64,000 nt of DNA from Streptomyces orinoci (GTDB taxonomy: Bacteria > Actinomycetota > Actinomycetes > Streptomycetales > Streptomycetaceae), in assembly GCF_003121295.1 (NCBI RefSeq), contig NZ_PHNC01000029.1, positions 1,240,001 to 1,304,000 of the forward strand. Direction: 5' to 3'. Position 1 is the first letter of the stretch, and each line of letters begins with the position of its first letter. The notes under the pieces were generated by a model that saw only the letters and a list, made by a program, of their open reading frames with translations, did not search any database and was not told the origin of the DNA. Of this stretch, positions 32,944-41,835 are shown one piece after another. A program made the position numbers and the translations under genes.

Positions 32944-33408
32944 ATGCCGTCCATCATGAGGGGCACCACTGACAATGGGCTGCTGCCACCGGTCACCGAC
33001 CAGGACGGCGCCCCGTTCTGGGACTACGCGGCCCGTGGCGAGCTGCGCATACAGACCTGCGCCGGCTGCCGGACCCCGCGCTTCCCGCCGCGTCCCTGCT
33101 GCCCGTACTGCCAGAGCTTCGCCCACCGCTGGCAGAAGGTGTCCGGCCGTGGGCACATCTGGTCGTTTGTGATCGCACACCCTCCGCTGCTCGAGGGATA
33201 CGCCCAACTGGCGCCCTACAACGTGGCCTTGATCGAGCTCCTTGACGCCCCCGGGATCCGGCTGGTGGGCAATGTGCTGGCCGCGCCGGACGCCCCGCCC
33301 GGCTCCCTGGACCCGGCCCGGCTGGCCATCGGTGCGGCGGTCCGGGTGACCTTCACCCGGGTCTCCGCCCGACTCGCCCTGCCGCAGTGGCTGCTGGGGA
33401 CCTCATGA
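32944..33408 (+). CDS. DUF35 zinc-ribbon/OB-fold partner protein 1
   Basis: This 154-residue protein has a rubredoxin-like zinc ribbon (CAGCRTPRFPPRPCCPYC) followed by an OB-fold (GRGHIWSFVIAHPPLL, YNVALIELLDAPGIRLVGNV). Such proteins bind CoA substrates and form complexes with thiolase-fold Ltp enzymes. It lies seven bases after the Ltp stop, and its own stop overlaps the hydratase ATG (ATGA). An ATG 12 bases further downstream is an alternative start. Confidence 0.88.
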   Translation: MPSIMRGTTDNGLLPPVTDQDGAPFWDYAARGELRIQTCAGCRTPRFPPRPCCPYCQSFAHRWQKVSGRGHIWSFVIAHPPLLEGYAQLAPYNVALIELLDAPGIRLVGNVLAAPDAPPGSLDPARLAIGAAVRVTFTRVSARLALPQWLLGTS

Positions 33409-34172
33409 GCGTACGGACCACCGTTACCGGCGCCGTGGCCCTGGTGACCCTCGACCGGCCGGAGCGCCACAACGCCATCGACCTGGCCACCGCCGCCGAA
33501 CTCGGCGCCCTCTGGCGCCGGTTGCGCCAGGACGACTCGGTACGGGTGATTGTCCTGACCGGCGCGGGCGAGCAGGCATTCTGCACCGGAATTGACCGCT
33601 CCGCCGAGGTGCCCCAGCCCTCCGGGCCCTGTGCGCTGGACGATCCGCTGCTGACCGTGGGGCCCAAAGCCGCCGACCTGTGGAAGCCGGTGATCGCGGC
33701 GGTCAATGGGATGGCCTGCGGCGGGGCCTTCTATCTGCTGGGCGAGGCCGAGTTCGTCATCGCGGCGGAGAACGCCGTCTTCTTCGACCCGCACACCTCC
33801 TATGGCATGGTCAGCGCCTATGAGGCCATGGAACTGGTCCAGCTGCTGCCCTGGGGCGAGGCCGCCCGCACCGCCCTGCTGGGCACGGCGGAACGTATCT
33901 CCGCCCAACGCGCCTACCAGCTGGGCCTGGTGACCGAGCTGGCCGCCACCCCCGCCGGGGCGCGCCAGGCAGCGCTGCGCACCGCCGCCGACCTGGCCCG
34001 CCACCCGCCCGGCGCGGTCCAGGGCACCGTACGGGCGCTCTGGGCGGCCCGGGAGACGGCCAGGGCGCACGCCAGGGCGCTGGCCCCGCAGTTGATCCGG
34101 CTGGGCAGCGCGCCGCCCGAAGAGCAGGCGGCGCTGTTCGCCGCCCGCCGCCGGGAGCACCGGCTGCGGTGA
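33405..34172 (+). CDS. Enoyl-CoA hydratase/isomerase 1
   Basis: This 255-residue crotonase-fold protein has VALVTLDRPERHNAID, VRVIVLTGAGEQAFCTGIDRS and the oxyanion-hole region VIAAVNGMACGGAFYLLGEAEFVIAAENAVF. The usual catalytic glutamate positions are not obvious (SYGMVSAYEAMELVQLLPWGEA), so hydration, isomerisation or ring hydrolysis remain possible. It is coupled by ATGA to the DUF35 gene, and its 3' end nearly meets the convergent kinase gene. Confidence 0.87.
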   Translation: MSVRTTVTGAVALVTLDRPERHNAIDLATAAELGALWRRLRQDDSVRVIVLTGAGEQAFCTGIDRSAEVPQPSGPCALDDPLLTVGPKAADLWKPVIAAVNGMACGGAFYLLGEAEFVIAAENAVFFDPHTSYGMVSAYEAMELVQLLPWGEAARTALLGTAERISAQRAYQLGLVTELAATPAGARQAALRTAADLARHPPGAVQGTVRALWAARETARAHARALAPQLIRLGSAPPEEQAALFAARRREHRLR

Positions 34173-34175
34173 GGG

Positions 34176-36611
34176 TCAGCGGCGGCTCTGTCCGGTGCCC
34201 TTGGCCGCGTCCAGGGCGTAGACACAGCGGTCCTTGCTGCAGGCATAGACCACGCCGCCGGTGACCACCGGCGAGCCGGTGATCTCCCCGCCGGTGGCCA
34301 GCTTCCAGCGCAGCTGACCGCCCATGGCGTCGAGGGTGTAGAGGCAGTGGTCGGCGGAGCCGAAGTGCACCCGGCCGTCGGCGACCACCGGGGAGCCCAC
34401 CACATCGCCGCCCGCGGCGAACCGCCAGCGGGGCGTACCGCTGACCGCGTCCAGGGTGTAGAGCGCCCCGCCACTGCCCAGATGCACCAACTGCCCGTTG
34501 ACCAGCACCGGTTCGGTGGACTGGCGTCCCTCGGTGGCGATCCGCCAGCGCTCCCGCCCGGAGGCGGTGTCCAGCGCGTACACCGTGCCCAGATAGTCGG
34601 CGGCATAGACGCCACCGCCGGACACCGCCGCGCCGGGGGCGTACGCGGGCGGGCAGAGGAAGACGGCGGGCGCCTCGAACCGCCAGCGCACATCGCCCCG
34701 GGCGGCGTCGATGGCCAGCACCCTGGTCCCGGCGGTCACATAGACCACACCGTCGGGGGCGGCCAGCAGCCGCACCGGCACCCCACCGCAGGCCGCGGTG
34801 TCGCCCACCGGGTAGGACCAGCGCTCGGCACCGGTGCGGGCCTCCAGGGCGCGCAGCCGGGCGTCGGCCCAGACATAGACGGTGTCCTCGTGCACCACCG
34901 GACCGCAGTCGGGGGTCTCGAAGTCGGTCTGCAGACCGCCGCGTTCCCACAGCAGCTCGCCGGTGGCCGCCTCCCAGGCCTGGGCGCCGCCGCCACGGGT
35001 GCCGGTGACCACGGTGCCCCGGTCGGCCTTGAGCGAGTACACCCAGCCGTCGGTGGCCAGCCGCCAGCGTTCCCCGCCGTCGGCGGCGTCCAGCGCATAG
35101 AGCGTGGGGCCGTCGGAGGCGTGTATCCGGCCGTCCGCCACCGCCATCGCCCAGGCCACATCGCGGGTCTTGAACTGCCGTCGTCCGCTGGCCACATCGA
35201 GGGCGTGCACCTCGAAGGAGGTGACATACAGCAGCTCACCGGAGACGGTGGGGGTGCCCCAGACATCATTGGACATCCGGAACCGCCAGGGCCGCCAACG
35301 GCCCGGATCGGCCGTGAGGTTGGCCGGTTCGGCGGGCGGCGCGGTGGTGCCGCCGGCGGGCGGCCGTACCCAGCCGGTGCCCGGCGGCGCCTGCGGCTCA
35401 CGGGTATCGGCGACCCGGGGGCCGGGGCCGATGGCGACCCGGGAGCCGGGCAGCCGTACCGGACCGTCCTCGGTGAGGGAGGGGGCGCCCGCGTGCCGCC
35501 CCTGGGCGGGGGCGACGACCTGGGGGCTGCTCAGCCCGCCGCGCGGGTCGGCCACCGCGCCGCGCCCGGTGCGGGCGGCGGCGCCCTGGCCCCAGCCGGT
35601 GCCCGGCCGCGGCGGCGGCGAGGCGGGTACCGGCTCGGCGGCCGGGGGCCGGGCGGGCGGCGGCACGGTGGCGCGGCCGGTGCCACGGGAGGCGGCGGCC
35701 GCCGGACGGTGCCCGGCCCGGCGCTGTTCGATCATGGAGACGGCGTTGTCCGGCAGCCAGGCGGAGGCGGTGCCGCTGTCGTCGCCGGAGGAGAACAGGT
35801 GCGGCGCCAGCTGGGACTGGAGGTCGGCCGGGGTGGGCCGGTGCTCGGCCGCCATCTGCATACAGGAGTCGATCAGCGGCCGCAGCTCGTCGGGCAGACC
35901 GCTGAGGTCCGGCCCCTCGCGCAGCAGCATAAAGACCGTCTCCACCGGGTTGACGCCGTGGTAGGGCGCATGGCCGGTGGCCGCGAAGACCAGGGTGGAG
36001 CCCAGCGAGAAGACATCGCTGGCGCCGGTGACGCTGCGGGAGTCGCGGGCCTGCTCGGGGGACATATAGGCGGGGGTGCCCACGGCGACATTGGTCATGG
36101 TCAGCCGGGTGTTGGACACCCCGGAGGCGATACCGAAGTCGATCACCCGCGGGCCGTCCTCCACCACCAGCACATTGGAGGGCTTCAGATCGCGGTGCAC
36201 CAGGCCGGCGCCATGGATGGACTGCAACGCCTCCGCCACTCCGGCGGCCAGCCAGCGCACCGCCTGGGCGGGCAGCGGGCCGCACTCGTTGACGATCTCC
36301 TCCAGCGAGGGGGCGGGCACATAGGCGGTGGCCAGCCAGGGCACGGCCGCCCGGGGATCGGCGTCCACCACGGCGGCGGTGTAGAAGCCGCTGACCGCGC
36401 GGGCCGCTTCCACCTCACGGGTGAACCGCACTCGGAACAACTGGTCCTCGGCCAGCTCCGTGCGCACCGTCTTGATCGCCACCCGCCGGCCGGACGCCGA
36501 GCGGGCGAGATAGACCAGCCCCATGCCGCCGGCGCCGAGCCGGCCGAGCACCTCAAAGGGGCCGATCCGTCTCGGGTCGTGCTGCGTAAGCTGCTCCAAC
36601 TGGCCTGCCAC
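34176..36611 (-). CDS. AfsK-like Ser/Thr protein kinase with PQQ repeats
   Basis: This 811-residue kinase has all catalytic motifs: GRLGAGGMGLVYLA, VAIKTV, LVHRDLKPSNVLV, VIDFGIASG and TPAYMSPEQA. A Pro-rich linker (about residues 290-440) leads to a PQQ-type beta-propeller with repeated GTVYALDTASGRERW-like blades. Length and layout match AfsK, the kinase that phosphorylates AfsR in Streptomyces coelicolor. The window also has two AfsR-like regulators 5-9 kb away, so a link is possible but unproven. No transmembrane helix is evident. Confidence 0.9.
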   Translation of the reverse strand: MAGQLEQLTQHDPRRIGPFEVLGRLGAGGMGLVYLARSASGRRVAIKTVRTELAEDQLFRVRFTREVEAARAVSGFYTAAVVDADPRAAVPWLATAYVPAPSLEEIVNECGPLPAQAVRWLAAGVAEALQSIHGAGLVHRDLKPSNVLVVEDGPRVIDFGIASGVSNTRLTMTNVAVGTPAYMSPEQARDSRSVTGASDVFSLGSTLVFAATGHAPYHGVNPVETVFMLLREGPDLSGLPDELRPLIDSCMQMAAEHRPTPADLQSQLAPHLFSSGDDSGTASAWLPDNAVSMIEQRRAGHRPAAAASRGTGRATVPPPARPPAAEPVPASPPPRPGTGWGQGAAARTGRGAVADPRGGLSSPQVVAPAQGRHAGAPSLTEDGPVRLPGSRVAIGPGPRVADTREPQAPPGTGWVRPPAGGTTAPPAEPANLTADPGRWRPWRFRMSNDVWGTPTVSGELLYVTSFEVHALDVASGRRQFKTRDVAWAMAVADGRIHASDGPTLYALDAADGGERWRLATDGWVYSLKADRGTVVTGTRGGGAQAWEAATGELLWERGGLQTDFETPDCGPVVHEDTVYVWADARLRALEARTGAERWSYPVGDTAACGGVPVRLLAAPDGVVYVTAGTRVLAIDAARGDVRWRFEAPAVFLCPPAYAPGAAVSGGGVYAADYLGTVYALDTASGRERWRIATEGRQSTEPVLVNGQLVHLGSGGALYTLDAVSGTPRWRFAAGGDVVGSPVVADGRVHFGSADHCLYTLDAMGGQLRWKLATGGEITGSPVVTGGVVYACSKDRCVYALDAAKGTGQSRR

Positions 36612-36766
36612 CTCCCCGTGGGGGCTTGAAGGGTTCCAGCCCCGTGCAGCGTCCCTCCACGAATTGTCCCGGGATACGCTCCCCCGATTCTCCCTGGCGG
36701 AGGCCGTGGTTGCGAACTCGGGTCACGCTTGGCGTGTCCCCGCCACAAACGGAAGCCGGGCCACCG

Positions 36767-37591
36767 CTAACCGGTCTGGTCGCCGCCGTCGCGCGGCCGG
36801 GCCCGGGAGGGGTCGATGATGGCGAAGTCCGCCCCCTGGTCGTCCGTCAGCACCGCGAAGCGGCCGTGCGGGGTGTCCTCGGGCTGGCGCCGTACCCGGC
36901 CGTGCAGCTGGAGCGCGGTGTAGGCGGCGGCGTCACAGTCGTCCACCACGAAATACAGCAGATAGTGCGCGGGCATCTCGGCGGGGAACCGCTCGTCCAT
37001 CACCGCCCGGCCGCCGATGGCGTGGTCATGGGTGGCGGGTTCGCCGGCCGGCGTCCAGGCCGCGTAGTCCATGCCCGCGGTCCGGCTGAGGTCCATGCTC
37101 CGGAAGCCGAAGACCTGTGAGTAGAAGGCGTCCACCGCGCCGGGTTCCCGGGTGTAGACCTCGGTCCAGCCGAAGGAGCCCACCTCGCCGCGCTTGCCGA
37201 AGCCCCGGTGGCTGCCGGCCTGCCAGACGCCGAACACGGCGCCGGACGGGTCCGCGGCCAGCAGCATGGTGCCGTACTCGCCGAGCGCCGTCGGGGCGGT
37301 GATCACCTGCCCGCCCGCCGCCCGGATCCGCCCGGCGGTGGCCACCGCGTCGGGGGAGGCGAAGTAGACGCACCAGGCGGTGGGCATCCTGCCGTCCGGC
37401 TTCGGGGACAGCGCGGCCACCTCGGCCCCCTGATGGAAGGCGTGGGTGTACTGCCCGAAGCGGTCGTCACCCTCCTGGAAGGTCCAGCCGAAGAGTTCAC
37501 CGTAGAAGCGCTTGCCCGCATTCAGATCGGGCAGTGTGACGTCCGCCCAGCACGGTCCGGCCCCCTGATTTCCGCCCGTGGCAGCGCTCAT
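36767..37591 (-). CDS. VOC-family protein with two glyoxalase-like domains
   Basis: This 274-residue protein is made of two vicinal-oxygen-chelate domains. The first starts GPCWADVTLPDLNAGKRFYGELFGWTFQ and the second starts SFGWTEVYTREPGAVDAFYSQVFGF. Streptomyces has many such proteins, some annotated as hydroxylases or resistance proteins; metal use and substrate are unknown. The gap of 273 bp to the TetR gene holds no palindrome of the regulon type except the site overlapping the TetR start. Confidence 0.85.
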   Translation of the reverse strand: MSAATGGNQGAGPCWADVTLPDLNAGKRFYGELFGWTFQEGDDRFGQYTHAFHQGAEVAALSPKPDGRMPTAWCVYFASPDAVATAGRIRAAGGQVITAPTALGEYGTMLLAADPSGAVFGVWQAGSHRGFGKRGEVGSFGWTEVYTREPGAVDAFYSQVFGFRSMDLSRTAGMDYAAWTPAGEPATHDHAIGGRAVMDERFPAEMPAHYLLYFVVDDCDAAAYTALQLHGRVRRQPEDTPHGRFAVLTDDQGADFAIIDPSRARPRDGGDQTG

Positions 37592-37856
37592 GGCGACCGC
37601 CTCCTTCCGACGCCCTCAGCAGCCACGGTATAGGCGGTCGGGCGATCCCGCCCGGGCTGCGGACAACCGGGGTACGGGGGGTGCGGCGGGCCCTGGGCCA
37701 CGGCCCGCCGGTGCGACGATTCACCGGTACGGGCCAATGTCCGCACACTCCCTTTTCGACTCCCCGAAACCCCTCTGAGCTGCACTAACACCCCTTTTCC
37801 CACCCCCGCCCCCATTTGCATGCGGCCGAATCGCGCTCCGATCACCCCTCGGTAAG

Positions 37857-37871
37857 CTGACGGCATGACAG
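37857..37871. promoter_or_regulatory. Degenerate operator overlapping the TetR start codon
   Basis: CTGACGGCATGACAG has a perfect left arm and 4 of 6 right-arm bases of the regulon palindrome. It covers the ATG at 37865, where bound TetR could block its own expression. The match is weaker than at the catabolic promoters. Confidence 0.45.
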
Positions 37872-38512
37872 GACAAGTACGCACCGTCGACGGCCGGGTG
37901 GCCGGCCGGCGAGGTCAGGCGACGCGGCAGAAGCTGCTCGACTGCCTCGGCGAAATGCTCAGCTCGTCGCCGTACCGCGACGTCAAGGTCATCGATGTGG
38001 CCCGTAAGGCCGGCACCTCGCCCGCCACCTTCTACCAGTACTTCCCGGACGTCGAGGGCGCGGTCCTGGAGATCGCCGAGGAGATGGCCAAGGAAGGCGC
38101 CGGGCTCACCGAGCTGGTGGCCGGGCGGAGTTGGGTCGGCAAGGCCGGCTGGCAGGCGGCCGAGGAACTGGTGGACGGCTTCCTCGACTTCTGGCGGCGC
38201 AATGACGCCATCCTGCGCGTGGTGGACCTGGGAGCCGCCGAGGGCGACAAGCGGTTCTACAAGATCCGCATGAAGATCCTCAACGCGGTCACCAACTCCC
38301 TTACCGATTCGGTCAAGGAGCTCCAGGCCAAGCGCAAGGTGGACCAGGACGTCAATCCCGCCGCGGTGGCGGGCTCGCTGGTCGCCATGCTGGCGGCGGT
38401 CGCCTCGCACCAGAAGGGCTTCCAGAGCTGGGGCGTCAAGCAGGCCGAACTCAAGCCCAATCTGGCCCTGCTGGTGCATCTGGGCATCACCGGCAAGAAG
38501 CCGACCAGGTAA
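37865..38512 (+). CDS. TetR-family repressor, likely regulator of the catabolic cluster
   Basis: This 215-residue TetR protein has an N-terminal helix-turn-helix (RQKLLDCLGEMLSSSPYRDVKVIDVARKAGTSPATFYQYFPDVEGAV) and a helical ligand domain with ADEL-like packing through residue 200. It is the only TetR gene in the window and sits near the middle of the cluster whose promoters share CTGACG-N3-CGTCAG. A degenerate site overlaps its own start. It is therefore the best candidate repressor, with an acyl-CoA as plausible inducer; both are inferences. Confidence 0.88.
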   Translation: MTGQVRTVDGRVAGRRGQATRQKLLDCLGEMLSSSPYRDVKVIDVARKAGTSPATFYQYFPDVEGAVLEIAEEMAKEGAGLTELVAGRSWVGKAGWQAAEELVDGFLDFWRRNDAILRVVDLGAAEGDKRFYKIRMKILNAVTNSLTDSVKELQAKRKVDQDVNPAAVAGSLVAMLAAVASHQKGFQSWGVKQAELKPNLALLVHLGITGKKPTR

Positions 38513-38531
38513 CGGTGCGGCGCGCGTCCTG

Positions 38532-39065
38532 TCATCGCAAGGGCGGGCCACCGGGCCCGCCACAGCGCGCACCCTTAGCTGAACTCTCCAGCCGGAACAG
38601 CCGGATCTCCCGTTCCACCCGCGCCTGGTAACGGGCGTACGGCGGCCAGAAGGCCACCACCCGTCGCCATACCGCCTCCCGTTCCGCACCGCGCAACAGG
38701 CGTGCGGTCACCGGGACTTGTCTGCCCCGCCTGCTGATCTCCGCCCTTGGCCGAGCCAGCAGATTGGCCGTCCAGGCCGGATGCGCGGGGCGGCCGAAGT
38801 TGCTGCCGATCACGATCCATCCGCACTCGGCGCCATCCGCGTCCCGCTCCGGCAGACAGGCCAGCGGCGTCCTCCTGGGCAGCCCGCTCCTTGCTCCGGT
38901 GCTGGTGAGGACCAGACTCGGCAGCAGCCGGGCGCTGAGCATCGCCCGGCCACCGGTCAGCCGGTGCACCGCGGAGTCCAGAGCCGGAACGAAATACGGC
39001 CCCACCCGGGCGAACGCCCTGCTGGACGAGACTCGTTGGACGATGCGTTCGACGACGCCCCTCAC
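38532..39065 (-). CDS. DDN-like (deazaflavin-dependent) nitroreductase-family protein
   Basis: This 177-residue protein has the F420-dependent DDN/split-barrel pattern: MLSARLLPSLVLTSTGARSGLPRRTPLACLP, WIVIGSNFGRPAHPAWTANLLARPRAEI and AVWRRVVAFWPPYARYQARV. Such proteins reduce substrates with F420H2 or act as quinone reductases. The GTG start at 39065 overlaps the acyl-CoA dehydrogenase stop (GTGA), so it belongs to that operon. With fbiC and two LLM proteins it shows repeated F420/flavin use. Confidence 0.87.
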   Translation of the reverse strand: MRGVVERIVQRVSSSRAFARVGPYFVPALDSAVHRLTGGRAMLSARLLPSLVLTSTGARSGLPRRTPLACLPERDADGAECGWIVIGSNFGRPAHPAWTANLLARPRAEISRRGRQVPVTARLLRGAEREAVWRRVVAFWPPYARYQARVEREIRLFRLESSAKGARCGGPGGPPLR

Positions 39066-40465
39066 AACACCACCGCCTCCTGGTACCGGCCCGCCTCGAA
39101 CAGCCCCACGGCCTCGGCCGCCCGGGCCCGCAGCCGGTGCACCGGACCGAACAGCAAGGCATCGGAGGCCGCCCGCTTGAAGTACAACTGCACGTCGTGT
39201 TCCCAGGTCACCCCGAGGCCGCCGTGCAACTGCACGGCCTCCCCGGCGACCAGGGACTGGGCGTGCAGCGCCTGGGCCAGTGCCAGCGCCGCGGCCGGTG
39301 AGGGGTGAACGGCCCCGGACTCCGGGGTGACCGCCCAGGCCGCGTAGTACGCCGCCGAACGCGCGGCCCGCACCGCCACATAGAGCTCGGCCAGCCGGTG
39401 CTTGACCGCCTGGAAGGAACCTATGGGACGGCCGAACTGCTCGCGGACCTTCACATGTTCCAGGGTCAGCTCCAGGGCCCGGCCGGCGGCGCCGGTGGCC
39501 TCGGCGGCCAGCACGGCGGCGAAGGAGCCGCCCAGCCGGGCCAAGTCGGGGCGGGGGTCGGCCGGTTGGCGGCCGAGCGGCTCGGCCGGTGTGTCCCGGA
39601 ACTCCAGCCTGGCCTGGGGCCGGGTCTCATCCAGGGCGGTCAGCCGGATGCGCCGGACGCTGGGGTGTGCTGCTGCGACGAAGAGGGCGGGGTGCCCGTG
39701 GACATAGCCCCCGGTGTGCGCCGCCACCAGCAACAGGTCGGCGCCATGGCCGTCCAGCACCTGGGCGGCGTCCCCGAACAACCGCCAGCCACTGGCGGTT
39801 TGCCGGGCTTGCACCCCGCCTGTACGGCCACCACCGGACCAGTCGTCGGACCAGTCACCGGCGGGTCGGGAGGCGGCGGGACGGGCTGTTTCGGGCCCGT
39901 CGGCGGACCGGGCCGCGCCGGGTCGGGCAGCGTCGGGGCCGATCGCGTCGGCGGGCCGGGCCGCGCCGGGTCGGGCAGCATCGGGCCCGATCGCATCGGC
40001 GGGGCGGGCCGCGCCGGGGCCGTCACCGGGGGGCCGAGTGGCGTCATTCGCACCGGTGAGCGCGAGGGCCGTGGGCAGGGGAGCCCGGGGTACCACGAGG
40101 GTGGCGGTCAGCCGGCCGGAGGCAAGCGCCGGAAGCAGTTCGGCGCGCTGCCCGGACGTGCCAAGTGCGGCGATCAGCGGGGCGGCCAGCGCCGAGGTGG
40201 CCAGCAGGGGCGAGGGCAGCAGGAACCGTCCGGTCTCCTCGGCGGCCAGGGCGAGTTCGGCCCAGCCGCAACCCACTCCCCCATAGCGTTTGGGCACCGC
40301 CAGTCCTGGCAGTCCCAGCCCCGCAAGCTCCCGCCAAAGCTCAAGGTCCCATCCGGCGGGGGTGGCGACCGCCGCCCGCACCTCGCCGGAGCCACAGCGC
40401 TTGAGCAGCAATTCACGCAGCGTACGGCGTATCTCCCGCTGCTCCGCGCTCAGTTCGACGTCCAT
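39062..40465 (-). CDS. Acyl-CoA dehydrogenase, beta-type subunit 1, with repeat insertion
   Basis: This 467-residue acyl-CoA dehydrogenase starts MDVELSAEQREIRRTLREL. Its C-terminal half carries the FAD segment REQFGRPIGSFQAVKHRLAELYV and QLHGGLGVTWEHD. It lacks the EPxAGSD segment of the partner type, which resembles one chain of the heteromeric FadE/ChsE enzymes. Between about residues 135 and 205 lies an Ala-Arg-Pro-rich insertion from tandem 48-bp repeats. The ATG at 40465 follows GGAGG. It is divergent from the Ltp2 gene across an operator site. Confidence 0.87.
   Translation of the reverse strand: MDVELSAEQREIRRTLRELLLKRCGSGEVRAAVATPAGWDLELWRELAGLGLPGLAVPKRYGGVGCGWAELALAAEETGRFLLPSPLLATSALAAPLIAALGTSGQRAELLPALASGRLTATLVVPRAPLPTALALTGANDATRPPGDGPGAARPADAIGPDAARPGAARPADAIGPDAARPGAARSADGPETARPAASRPAGDWSDDWSGGGRTGGVQARQTASGWRLFGDAAQVLDGHGADLLLVAAHTGGYVHGHPALFVAAAHPSVRRIRLTALDETRPQARLEFRDTPAEPLGRQPADPRPDLARLGGSFAAVLAAEATGAAGRALELTLEHVKVREQFGRPIGSFQAVKHRLAELYVAVRAARSAAYYAAWAVTPESGAVHPSPAAALALAQALHAQSLVAGEAVQLHGGLGVTWEHDVQLYFKRAASDALLFGPVHRLRARAAEAVGLFEAGRYQEAVVL
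39911..40016 (-). repeat. Tandem 48-bp repeat inside acyl-CoA dehydrogenase
   Basis: Two full units start at 39911 and 39959 and a partial third at 40007. They are nearly identical and encode a 16-residue unit with the core ARPADAIGPDAARPGA. The repeat keeps frame and lengthens a linker rather than breaking the enzyme. Confidence 0.8.
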
Positions 40466-40533
40466 AGGGCGACCTCCATCGCTCCCGAGGAGCCGGATAC
40501 TAGGCAGCCGGGCCATAACTTCCCAGCCTTGAA

Positions 40534-40548
40534 CTGATGTACCGTCAG
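40534..40548. promoter_or_regulatory. Regulon operator site (acyl-CoA dehydrogenase 1/ltp2)
   Basis: CTGATGTACCGTCAG matches 11 of 12 arm positions and extends to the 19-bp near-palindrome AACTGATGTACCGTCAGTT. It ends five bases before the ltp2 ATG and lies 69 bp upstream of the divergent dehydrogenase. Confidence 0.68.
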
Positions 40549-40553
40549 TTTTT

Positions 40554-41726
40554 ATGAGCCCGGGCACCCGAAAGGTCGCCATACTCGGCGCGGCCCTGTC
40601 CGACTGCGGCCGGCTGGACACCGCATCGCCCTACGCCCTGCACGCCCAGGCGGCCCGGCGCGCACTCGCCGACTGCGGCCTGGACCGGTCATTGATCGAC
40701 GGCTTCGCCTCCGCCGGGCTGGGCACCCTGGCCCCGGCCGAGGTGGCCGGATATCTGGGGCTGCGCCCCGCCTGGGTGGACTCCACCTCGGTCGGCGGCG
40801 CCACCTGGGAGGTGATGGCGGCACACGCCGCCGACGCCATCGCCGCCGGCCACGCCGAGGCCGTACTGCTGGTCTATGGCTCCACGGCCCGCGCCGACCT
40901 GCGCGCCGGGCGCCGTACCGCCAATCTCTCCTTCGGCGCCCATGGCCCCTTGCAGTTCGAAGTCCCCTACGGGCACACACTGATCGCCAAATACGCCATG
41001 GCCGCCCGGCGCCATATGCACCAATACGGCACCACCATCGAACAATTGGCGAACATTGCCGTACAGGCCCGGTCCAACGCCGCGCACAATCCCTATGCGC
41101 TGCACCGCTCCCCGATCACCATCGATGATGTCCTGGCCGGTCCACCGGTGGCCGAACCCTTCACCAGACTGCACTGCTGCATCCGCTCCGACGGCGGCTG
41201 CGCGGTGCTGCTCGCGGCCGAGGAGTACGCGGCGGACGCGGCCAGGCCACCGGTCTGGGTACTGGGCACCGGCACCGCAGTGTCCCATGCCGCACTCTCG
41301 GAGTGGCCCGACTTCACCGTCTCCCCGGCGGCCGTCTCCGGCACGCTCGCCTTCCGCCGCGCGGGCCTCACCCCCGAGGACATCCAAGTCGCCCAGATCT
41401 ATGACGCGTTCACCTATATGACCCTGGTGACCCTGGAAGACCTCGGCTTCTGCCCCAAGGGCGAGGGCGGACCCTTCACGGCGGACGACCGGCTGACCAT
41501 CGGCGGAGCCCTGCCCGTCAACACCGACGGAGGCGGCCTCTCCGCCTGCCACCCCGGTATGCGCGGGCTGTTCCTCCTGGTGGAGGCGGTACGCCAGCTA
41601 CGCGGCGAGGCGGAGCCGGCCCGCCAGGTCCGCCTCCCCGACGGCAGCCCACCCCGGCTGGCGCTCGCCTCCGGCACGGGCGGCTGGTTCTGCTCCTCCG
41701 GCACGGTCATCCTGGGCCGGGACTGA
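40554..41726 (+). CDS. Ltp/SCP-x-type thiolase-fold protein 2 (likely retro-aldolase)
   Basis: This 390-residue thiolase-fold protein has KVAILGAALSDCGRLD, VAQIYDAFTYMTLVTLEDLGFC and LPVNTDGGGLSACHPGMRGLFLLVEAV. At the nucleophile position the sequence is STSVGGATWEVMAAH, with no Cys, which fits the non-thiolase Ltp aldolases rather than thiolases. No ribosome site precedes the ATG, and the operator ends five bases before it, so the message may be leaderless. The DUF35 protein at 43206-43730 is the likely partner. Confidence 0.84.
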   Translation: MSPGTRKVAILGAALSDCGRLDTASPYALHAQAARRALADCGLDRSLIDGFASAGLGTLAPAEVAGYLGLRPAWVDSTSVGGATWEVMAAHAADAIAAGHAEAVLLVYGSTARADLRAGRRTANLSFGAHGPLQFEVPYGHTLIAKYAMAARRHMHQYGTTIEQLANIAVQARSNAAHNPYALHRSPITIDDVLAGPPVAEPFTRLHCCIRSDGGCAVLLAAEEYAADAARPPVWVLGTGTAVSHAALSEWPDFTVSPAAVSGTLAFRRAGLTPEDIQVAQIYDAFTYMTLVTLEDLGFCPKGEGGPFTADDRLTIGGALPVNTDGGGLSACHPGMRGLFLLVEAVRQLRGEAEPARQVRLPDGSPPRLALASGTGGWFCSSGTVILGRD

Positions 41727-41835
41727 GAGCCCGGGCGCGGCCCGGGATACCTTCGCGCGCCTCGGACCCCGGCCCGGCGGCGGCACCCCCCCGGCCTCCC
41801 GGAGCCCTCCCGGCCGCCTTGGTTGGATGGCCCGC

